Assembly: GCA_041875495.1 (NCBI GenBank)
Contig: CP112982.1
Coordinates: forward strand, 1,984,001-2,048,000
Direction of reading: 5' to 3'
From: Halomonas sp. CH40
Lineage (GTDB): Bacteria > Pseudomonadota > Gammaproteobacteria > Pseudomonadales > Halomonadaceae
Length of the DNA stretch: 64,000 nt
Shown: in pieces, positions 57,511-64,000 of the stretch
How the letters are laid out: the number at the start of each line of letters is the position of its first letter
How positions within the stretch are numbered: position 1 is the first letter of the stretch
Notes under the pieces: model-generated
What the model saw: the letters and a program-made list of their open reading frames with translations, nothing else
What the model was told of the DNA's origin: nothing
Database searches by the model: none
Program-made: the position numbers and the translations under genes

Positions 57511-59142
57511 ATGATGGATTCTTTTATGCATGACACAACTTCTTGGTGGCGCGGCGGTGTGATTTACCAGATCTATCCGCGTAGCTTTATGGACAGCCGC
57601 GGCGACGGCATCGGCGACCTGCAAGGCATCACCAACAAGCTGGAGTATGTGGCCTCGTTGAACGTGGACGGCATCTGGCTATCGCCGTTCTTCACGTCAC
57701 CCATGCTCGACTTCGGCTATGACATCAGCAACTACTGCGATGTCGACCCGATGTTCGGCACTCTGGAAGACTTCAAGGCGCTGCTGGAAAAGGCCCATTC
57801 GCTGGGGCTCAAGGTGATGATCGATCAGGTCATCAGCCATACGTCGGATCAGCACCCCTGGTTCCAGGAAAGCCGGCAGAACCGCACCAATCCCAAGGCG
57901 GACTGGTTTGTATGGGCGGACCCGAAACCCGATGGCACCCCGCCCAATAACTGGCTTTCCATTTTTGGTGGCCCGGCGTGGACCTTTGATTCACGCCGCC
58001 AGCAGTATTACCTGCATAACTTCCTGACCAGCCAGCCGGATGTCAACTTCCATAACGCCGAAGCGCGTCAGGCACAGCTGGATAACATGCGTTTCTGGCT
58101 GGAGCTGGGCGTTGATGGTTTCCGTCTGGATACCGTCAACTTCTACTATCACGACCAACAGCTGCGCGATAATCCGCCCGTGCCATCGGGAGAATCCAAA
58201 ACCCTGGGGGCGCCGGAAACCAACCCCTACACCTGGCAGCGCCACGTGTACGACATCAGCCGCCCGGAAAACCTTGGCTTTCTCAAGGAACTCCGTGCGC
58301 TGATGGATGAATACCCCAACACTACTACAGTGGGTGAAATTGGCGACGACAACCCACTGGAGCGCATGGCCGAGTACACCGCCGGTGGCGATAAGCTGCA
58401 TATGGCGTATACCTTTGACCTGCTCAACAAGCCGCACTCTGCCGCCTATCTGCGCGAGGTTATCACCCGCTTCCAGCAGCTGGCGGGCGATGCCTGGCCG
58501 TGCTGGGCCACGTCCAACCATGATGTGGTTCGCAGCGCCACCCGTTGGGGAGCCGAGGAAGATCCCCGCGCTTACCCCAAGGTGGTCACAGCTATGCTGC
58601 TGTCACTGCGCGGCAGCGTCTGCCTTTATCAGGGTGAAGAGCTGGGCCTGCCGGAAGCGGATGTTGCCTACGAGCGGATTCAGGATCCTTACGGCAAGGT
58701 GCTTTGGCCAGAGTTCAAAGGACGTGACGGCTGCCGCACGCCAATGCCCTGGAATGACGGCCCACACGCTGGTTTCTCGACTGTCGAGCCCTGGTTACCT
58801 GTCGATCCGCGTCACCTTGCCCTGGCCGTCAGCCAACAGCAGCATGACCCGCAATCAGTGCTTTGCGCCACTGCCCAGCTGCTGGCTTTCCGCCGTCAGC
58901 ACCCGGCCCTGTTTGATGGCGATATGTCACTGGTAGACGTTGGTGAAGACCTGCTGGGCTTCATTCGCGAATCCGCCGAGGAGAAAATACTGTGTGTATT
59001 CAACCTGACCGGCAAGCAGCAAAGCACAGCGTTACCCATCACTGTTCATGAAGAACTGGGCGGGCATGGCTTTGATACCCAGCTGGATGGAACCTCACTA
59101 ACACTGCCCGCTTACCAGGCTGCTTACCTGCTGATGAACTAA
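57511..59142 (+). CDS. GH13 alpha-glucosidase
   Basis: A 543-residue cytoplasmic glycoside hydrolase without a signal peptide. It should release glucose from imported alpha-glucosides. GVIYQIYPRSFMDS and DGIGDLQGI are typical oligo-1,6-glucosidase/alpha-glucosidase motifs. The catalytic nucleophile is in DGFRLDTVNF, the acid/base glutamate in TVGEIGDD, and the stabilising aspartate in TSNHDVVR. Starts at 57511, 57514 or 57526 are possible; none has a strong ribosome site. It lies between the permease and ATPase genes. Confidence 0.93.
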   Translation: MMDSFMHDTTSWWRGGVIYQIYPRSFMDSRGDGIGDLQGITNKLEYVASLNVDGIWLSPFFTSPMLDFGYDISNYCDVDPMFGTLEDFKALLEKAHSLGLKVMIDQVISHTSDQHPWFQESRQNRTNPKADWFVWADPKPDGTPPNNWLSIFGGPAWTFDSRRQQYYLHNFLTSQPDVNFHNAEARQAQLDNMRFWLELGVDGFRLDTVNFYYHDQQLRDNPPVPSGESKTLGAPETNPYTWQRHVYDISRPENLGFLKELRALMDEYPNTTTVGEIGDDNPLERMAEYTAGGDKLHMAYTFDLLNKPHSAAYLREVITRFQQLAGDAWPCWATSNHDVVRSATRWGAEEDPRAYPKVVTAMLLSLRGSVCLYQGEELGLPEADVAYERIQDPYGKVLWPEFKGRDGCRTPMPWNDGPHAGFSTVEPWLPVDPRHLALAVSQQQHDPQSVLCATAQLLAFRRQHPALFDGDMSLVDVGEDLLGFIRESAEEKILCVFNLTGKQQSTALPITVHEELGGHGFDTQLDGTSLTLPAYQAAYLLMN

Positions 59143-59237
59143 GATCGGCAATATCTGGCTACGGGTAGCCACCAACGACAACAATTGATAAAAAGCCGCC
59201 AGTAATGAAAGCGCTGGCGGCTTGAAAGGAGTCACCC

Positions 59238-60344
59238 ATGGCAAGTGTTACGCTTGAAAAAATCAATAAGGTATTTGGACGCGATCACATCATCAAGGAT
59301 GTGGATCTCACTATTGGTAACGGCGAGTTTGTGGTCTTTGTTGGGCCTTCCGGCTGCGGCAAATCCACCCTGCTGCGCCTGATCGCCGGGCTGGAATCGA
59401 TCACTGACGGCGACCTGAAAATTGGTGGCGAGGTGGTCAACGAACTGCCACCCAGGGAGCGCGGCGTCGGTATGGTCTTTCAGTCCTACGCTCTCTATCC
59501 GCATATGACGGTTTACGAAAACATGGCCTTTGGCCTCAAGCTCGCCAAGGAAAATGCCGAGACCGTCGACGAGCGAGTGATGAGCACCGCCAGAATTCTT
59601 CAACTCGAAGAGCTTTTGCACCGCAAGCCCAAGGCTCTTTCGGGTGGTCAGCGCCAGCGGGTTGCCATGGGCCGCGCCATGGCCCGGGAGCCACGCATCC
59701 TGCTGTTTGATGAACCGCTTTCCAACCTTGATGCTTCCCTGCGTGTGCAGATGCGTAACGAGATTGCCCGCCTGCATAACCGCCTGGGCTCCACCATGAT
59801 CTACGTGACCCACGATCAGGTAGAGGCCATGACCCTGGCTGACAAGATTGTCGTGCTTAACGGCGGGCATATTGAGCAGGTAGGCTCACCCCATGAGCTG
59901 TATCAACGCCCGGCCACACGCTTTGTTGCCGGTTTCATGGGCTCTCCGACCATGAACTTCATGCCAGCCTCCCTGGTCAGCAGCGACAATCTGGGCTGTC
60001 GTATCAATGCCCCGGGCATTGGCGAAATGGCCCTGCCCCAGGATGCTCAACACCTCAACAAGGGTGCGGAACTGACGATCGGCGTACGCCCCGAGCACTT
60101 GCGCCTCGCAGAGCCCAGTGCCGATAATCGCTTTGACATCGTCAATGTTGAATATCTGGGTAACGAAGTCTACGTTTACCTTGACCCGAAAGAAGGCGAT
60201 ACCCTGATCGTCCATCGCAGCGAAGCCCCCAGCCAATGGAAGGAAGGTCAAGCGGTATCGCTGATCCCTGACACTACTCATGTGCACCTGTTTGATCACA
60301 ACGGCAAGGCGCTCCCTGCCGCTCAGGCAAGCGCGGCAGCCTAA
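59238..60344 (+). CDS. ABC transporter ATP-binding protein (MalK/AglK/UgpC type)
   Basis: A 368-residue ATPase. Walker A GPSGCGKST, signature LSGGQRQRVAMG, Walker B RILLFDEPLSNLD and switch THDQVEA are intact. A C-terminal OB-type regulatory domain (about 235-350, with IGVRPEHLRL) is present, as in MalK proteins that take part in inducer exclusion. AAAGGAGTCACCC precedes the ATG. It should energise the two permeases above. Confidence 0.95.
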   Translation: MASVTLEKINKVFGRDHIIKDVDLTIGNGEFVVFVGPSGCGKSTLLRLIAGLESITDGDLKIGGEVVNELPPRERGVGMVFQSYALYPHMTVYENMAFGLKLAKENAETVDERVMSTARILQLEELLHRKPKALSGGQRQRVAMGRAMAREPRILLFDEPLSNLDASLRVQMRNEIARLHNRLGSTMIYVTHDQVEAMTLADKIVVLNGGHIEQVGSPHELYQRPATRFVAGFMGSPTMNFMPASLVSSDNLGCRINAPGIGEMALPQDAQHLNKGAELTIGVRPEHLRLAEPSADNRFDIVNVEYLGNEVYVYLDPKEGDTLIVHRSEAPSQWKEGQAVSLIPDTTHVHLFDHNGKALPAAQASAAA

Positions 60345-60564
60345 CGCTGGCAGGCGGTTTTACAGGCCCAGCCCGGCACTTGCATACCGGTGGGGATGGC
60401 GATAGCTGGGTTGGGCCGTTATCCTTTGACTGTTTTGATTAACCCAGCCAGTGAGCCAGGATAGTTAACTCATCCACTTGAACGGGGTCATCTAGCGATC
60501 TCATCAGATGCAATAATGCAGGGTAACCAGGCAATACTGGCGCTACAAATTATTAAGGAAGATT

Positions 60565-61614
60565 GTGACTCCACCACGCCGAATGACACTCAAGGATCTT
60601 GCACGCGAACTCGGCGTCTCCACCGCCACTATTTCCAATGCCTTCAACCGGCCGGATCAGCTCTCACCTGCCTTGCGCAACAGGGTCCTTGAAAAGGCGC
60701 GTCAGCTGGGCTATAGCGGACCGGATGCCAAGGCGCGCAGCCTGCGCACTGGGCGTTCGCGCATCGTGGCGGTTGTGTTGGCCGAAAGCCTGACTTACAG
60801 CCTGAACGACGCCGTTGCCAGTGAGTTTCTGTCTGGCGTTGCCGAAGTGCTCGACGCCCACGGCCATACGCTGTTGCTGTTACCTGGACGCGGCCACGCT
60901 TCGCAGCCGCCCGGTTCGAGCAATATTGCCGATGGCTTTATTGTTTACGGCCTGATGCCTAATAATCAGTTAATCAGTCAACTGCCGTCCCAGTGCCCGT
61001 TGGTATCGGTGGATTTTGATATTGAAGGCTCCCCAGCCGTTCACATCAACGACACCGCTGCCAGTCAGCATATTGCCGAACATGCCCTGCGTCAGCATCC
61101 CAAGCGGCCCGCCATCATTAACCTGCGCCTGACAGAACAGCCCTGCAACGGGCGAATCACCCCGGAGCACCGTTTCCTCCCCCACAGCAGCACCATCAGC
61201 CGCGCCCGTCTCAATGGCTTTTACACAGCCCTCAAGGCTCAAGGCTTTACGCCTGAACAGGTGCCAATGTGGAACATCGAGGAAAACACCTTTGCGGTGT
61301 CCGCGCCGGTGGTTGAGGAGATTCTTGACCAGCCCGAGCATCAGCGCCCTGACCTGCTGCTGTGCATGTCGGATCGCATTGCCTTGACCGTGCTGACCTG
61401 TGCCGAGCAGCGCAATATCCGCGTACCGGAGGATCTGCAGATTACCGGCTTTGACGGTATCGCCGAAGGCCAATACCGCGCACCACGGCTTACCACCGTG
61501 CGCCAGGACAGTGTCGAAAAAGGGCGCATCGCCGGCCAGATGATTCTTGGCAAACTGCCAATGGCCTCCAAGGAGCTCACCACCGAACTGATTATCGGCG
61601 AAAGCTGCCCATAG
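60565..61614 (+). CDS. LacI-family transcriptional regulator
   Basis: A 349-residue repressor. The start is GTG at 60565, with AAGGAA upstream. The N-terminal helix-turn-helix MTLKDLARELGVSTATISNAF and hinge (about 1-62) are followed by a periplasmic-binding-protein-like sensor domain with the ITGFDGIAEGQY motif. It lies 220 bases after the ATPase gene, so it probably has its own promoter. It probably binds the palindromes between the porin and binding-protein genes; the inducer is unknown. Confidence 0.93.
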   Translation: MTPPRRMTLKDLARELGVSTATISNAFNRPDQLSPALRNRVLEKARQLGYSGPDAKARSLRTGRSRIVAVVLAESLTYSLNDAVASEFLSGVAEVLDAHGHTLLLLPGRGHASQPPGSSNIADGFIVYGLMPNNQLISQLPSQCPLVSVDFDIEGSPAVHINDTAASQHIAEHALRQHPKRPAIINLRLTEQPCNGRITPEHRFLPHSSTISRARLNGFYTALKAQGFTPEQVPMWNIEENTFAVSAPVVEEILDQPEHQRPDLLLCMSDRIALTVLTCAEQRNIRVPEDLQITGFDGIAEGQYRAPRLTTVRQDSVEKGRIAGQMILGKLPMASKELTTELIIGESCP

Positions 61615-61629
61615 ACGGCTCACTAAAAA

Positions 61630-61660
61630 GCCCGCCGGGATCAACTCCCGGCGGGCTTTT
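61630..61660. terminator. Bidirectional terminator between the LacI gene and gap
   Basis: GCCCGCCGGGA (61630-61640) and TCCCGGCGGGC (61646-61656) form a perfect 11-bp stem with a TCAAC loop, flanked by an A-run on the left and TTTT on the right. It can serve both converging genes. Confidence 0.92.
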
Positions 61661-61690
61661 CTGCTTTCAAGACAACAGGATGCCTCAGCG

Positions 61691-62695
61691 TTAGTCTTTT
61701 ACAGCCTGCATAGCCAGGGCGGTATCAATCATCCGATTGGAGAAGCCCCACTCGTTGTCATACCAGGCCATGATTTTCACCAGGCGCCCGTTGACCCGGG
61801 TGTGATTGGCATCAAAGGTGGAAGAGTGGGCATCGTGGTTGAAATCAATCGACACCAGCGGCTGGGCATTCACCGCCAGCACGGTTGATCCTTCTGCGGC
61901 CTTTTCAACAATGGCGTTGATCTCTTCCTTACTGGTATCGCGGCTGGCGTTAAAGGTCAGATCCACCAGGGAAACATTGATCACCGGTACCCGCACCGCC
62001 AGACCATCAAACTTGCCCGCCAACTCTGGCAATACCAGGCCCACGGCAGCGGCTGCCCCGGTTTTGGTAGGAATCATGGAATGGGTAGCACTGCGCGCCC
62101 GGTAAGGGTCAGAGTGGTACACATCCGACAGATTCTGATCGTTGGTGTAGGCATGCACCGTGGTCATCAGGCCATTTTCAATGCCTACAGCATCGTTGAG
62201 CGCCTTGGCGATCGGCGCCAAGCAGTTGGTGGTGCAGGAAGCATTGGAGACCACTTTGTGCTCAGGCTTCAGTACCTGCTCGTTAACACCGAACACGATG
62301 GTGGCATCCGCATCCGGGCTAGGCGCCGAAATCAGCACCCGCTCGGCGCCCGCTTCAATATGCTTGGCGGCGGCTTCGCGCTTGGTGAATAACCCCGTAC
62401 ACTCCATAACCAGATCCACGCCCATTTCTTTCCAGGGCAACTGGGCAGGATCACGTTCAGACAGGATCGCTATACGCTGCCCATCCACCTGCATGCTCTG
62501 TTCGTCATGTTCGACGGAAAACCCGAAATGGCCATGCACCGTATCGTGGCGCAGCAGATGCGCATTCATTGACGGGTCGCCCAGGTCGTTGATAGCCACG
62601 ACTTCGAGACGATCCCGGTAACGATTTTCATACACGGCGCGCAACACATTACGGCCAATCCGGCCGAAACCATTGATGGCAATTCTTATTGTCAT
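61691..62695 (-). CDS. gap: Glyceraldehyde-3-phosphate dehydrogenase, type I
   Basis: Oxidises glyceraldehyde 3-phosphate with NAD and phosphate. 334 residues: [16 protein letters not shown], the catalytic cysteine in [19 protein letters not shown] and the C-terminal [23 protein letters not shown] precedes the ATG. Divergent from pyk with a HexR-like box between, so it probably serves the lower half of the Entner-Doudoroff route. Other gap paralogues may exist elsewhere. Confidence 0.97.
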   Translation of the reverse strand: MTIRIAINGFGRIGRNVLRAVYENRYRDRLEVVAINDLGDPSMNAHLLRHDTVHGHFGFSVEHDEQSMQVDGQRIAILSERDPAQLPWKEMGVDLVMECTGLFTKREAAAKHIEAGAERVLISAPSPDADATIVFGVNEQVLKPEHKVVSNASCTTNCLAPIAKALNDAVGIENGLMTTVHAYTNDQNLSDVYHSDPYRARSATHSMIPTKTGAAAAVGLVLPELAGKFDGLAVRVPVINVSLVDLTFNASRDTSKEEINAIVEKAAEGSTVLAVNAQPLVSIDFNHDAHSSTFDANHTRVNGRLVKIMAWYDNEWGFSNRMIDTALAMQAVKD

Positions 62696-62850
62696 GAGGT
62701 CACCTTTTGTCGTTGAGCGGCTGTTGAAAGCCGCTGCATGGATGAGATGTTGTAAAAAAACAAAAAATTGCTAAACATACCTATGAAATACAGCCTAAAC
62801 CTATAGATATGCCCTAATAAACGCTCTTAAGGGCAAATGTACGGCCTTAA

Positions 62851-62868
62851 TGTGGTAAAATTACTACA
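62851..62868. promoter_or_regulatory. HexR-like operator between gap and pyk
   Basis: TGTGGTAAAATTACTACA lies in the 247-base divergent gap. Its first 15 bases match the zwf box complement (TGTAGTAAAATTACA) at 13 positions. gap and pyk are known HexR targets in several gammaproteobacteria. Confidence 0.62.
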
Positions 62869-62942
62869 CAAGGGCTATCTTAGTCCACTATTAGATCGTC
62901 AACAACGCTTCTCACAACAACACTGATATGAGGTCTACCCCA

Positions 62943-64000
62943 ATGAGTACCGCCACCCAGCCCATGCCTTCTTCTACCCATACGCCCACGCAGGCGCCGC
63001 TTGCATTACGCCGCACCAAGATTGTCGCAACCCTTGGCCCTGCCAGCGACCGCCCAGGCGTATTGGAAGCCATGCTTAAAGCAGGCGTTGATGTAGTAAG
63101 GCTGAATTTCTCCCACGGCGCGCCAGACGACCATCGCCGCCGGTTGACGGAAGTGCGCCGCCTGGCGGAACAGCTAGGCCGCAGCGTGGCCGCTCTGGGT
63201 GACCTGCAAGGCCCGAAAATCCGTATTGCTCGCTTTGCTGAAGACGCTGTTCACCTCAAGGAAGGCCAGCCCTTTGTGCTGGATATGGCGCTTGACGAAA
63301 ACGCTGGCAGCCTTGAAAGCGTTGGCTGTGACTACAAGACCCTGGCCGATGATGTCAGCGTCGGTGATCGCCTCTTGCTGGATGATGGCCGCGTAGTGCT
63401 TGATGTGACGGCTGTTCAGGGCCAGCAGGTGCATACACAGGTTCATGTTGGCGGCAAGCTTTCCAACAACAAGGGCATCAACAAACAGGGAGGCGGGCTA
63501 TCAGCACCGGCCCTGACCGAAAAAGACAAGGCCGACCTGAAAACCGCCGTGGAGATCGGTGTGGATTATCTGGCGGTTTCCTTCCCGCGCTCAGCGGCGG
63601 ATATGCTGGAAGCGCGGGAATTGCTGGGCGACGCTGGCCGCGAGATTGGCCTGGTCGCCAAACTGGAACGCGCCGAAGCCGTTGCTGACGACGAAACCCT
63701 GGATGGCATTATCAACGCCTCTGAAGCGGTCATGGTGGCCCGCGGTGATCTGGGCGTTGAAATTGGCGATGAGGCCTTGATCGGCACCCAGAAGCGCATC
63801 ATCAAACACGCCAGAACCCTCAACCGCGCGGTGATCACAGCGACCCAGATGATGGAATCGATGATTGAATCACCGCTGCCCACCCGCGCTGAGGTGTTTG
63901 ACGTGGCCAATGCCGTACTCGATGCCACGGATGCTGTCATGCTGTCTGCCGAAACGGCGGCGGGCGACTACCCGGTTGAAACCGTGGAAGCCATGAACCG
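62943..64000 (+). CDS. pyk: Pyruvate kinase, N-terminal part (3' end outside window)
   Basis: Converts phosphoenolpyruvate and ADP to pyruvate and ATP. The first 352 codons are present and the frame is open at the window end. A 22-residue polar N-terminal extension precedes [32 protein letters not shown], the [11 protein letters not shown] metal site and the [20 protein letters not shown] region are intact. A GAGGTCTACCCCA stretch precedes the ATG. Transcribed away from gap across the HexR-like box. Confidence 0.96.
   Translation, partial: MSTATQPMPSSTHTPTQAPLALRRTKIVATLGPASDRPGVLEAMLKAGVDVVRLNFSHGAPDDHRRRLTEVRRLAEQLGRSVAALGDLQGPKIRIARFAEDAVHLKEGQPFVLDMALDENAGSLESVGCDYKTLADDVSVGDRLLLDDGRVVLDVTAVQGQQVHTQVHVGGKLSNNKGINKQGGGLSAPALTEKDKADLKTAVEIGVDYLAVSFPRSAADMLEARELLGDAGREIGLVAKLERAEAVADDETLDGIINASEAVMVARGDLGVEIGDEALIGTQKRIIKHARTLNRAVITATQMMESMIESPLPTRAEVFDVANAVLDATDAVMLSAETAAGDYPVETVEAMN

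Overview
The window is a chromosomal segment of a moderately GC-rich gammaproteobacterium, most likely a member of the Halomonadaceae (Halomonas-like). This is a judgement from gene content and order (metG/rsxB/nth, accB-accC-prmA-dusB-fis-purH, an Entner-Doudoroff cluster beside an alpha-glucoside ABC system) and from protein character, not from a database search. Both ends cut genes: metG on the left and a pyruvate kinase gene on the right.

Bases 1-13.5 kb: the 3' end of metG, a CHASE4-type diguanylate cyclase followed by a small scrambled copy of the metG tail, an RsxB-like ferredoxin and nth. A convergent tRNA-queuosine glycosyltransferase-like gene follows. Next is a tight cluster of a lone receiver, a membrane-anchored PAS/DEDDh exonuclease, a tiny membrane protein and a sodium:solute-symporter/histidine-kinase fusion, facing a GlnD-like nucleotidyltransferase (DUF294) gene and a HlyU-family gene. 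This set resembles the genes that travel with acetate-switch sensors (CrbS/MxtR type). argG ends the segment.

Bases 13.7-26.9 kb: rnt, a pyrophosphate-dependent phosphofructokinase, a PP2C-kinase fusion that seems to have lost catalytic residues in both domains, cytosolic pyrophosphatase, dsbD, and the housekeeping run accB-accC-prmA-dusB-fis-purH.

Bases 26.9-35.5 kb form an accessory stretch: a remnant of an Lrp-type regulator, a DEAD-box helicase facing a Rho-like protein without the N-terminal RNA-binding domain, ytoQ, a chemoreceptor, a broken small secreted ORF, and a hybrid protein joining a degenerate receiver, degenerate GGDEF, EAL and a histidine-kinase-like C terminus.

Bases 35.5-40.4 kb: a vitamin B12 uptake operon (btuB-btuF-permease-ATPase) behind a cobalamin riboswitch.

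Bases 40.5-64 kb form a central-carbon block: edd-glk-aldo/keto reductase-PfkB kinase on the plus strand, and zwf-pgl-eda convergent to it. Between them lie a secreted pyrophosphatase, an IS1380-family element and an AT-rich AbiEii-like nucleotidyltransferase pair. Then come a LamB-type porin divergent from an alpha-glucoside binding protein/permease/GH13/ATPase operon, a LacI-family regulator, and gap divergent from pyk. HexR-like boxes (TGT-N9-ACA type) lie before edd, before zwf and between gap and pyk. Paired CTTAATCG-type palindromes lie between the porin and the binding-protein gene. Together they suggest import of an alpha-glucoside, hydrolysis to glucose, phosphorylation by Glk, the Entner-Doudoroff route and lower glycolysis under coordinated repression.

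No CRISPR array, tRNA or rRNA gene was recognised.
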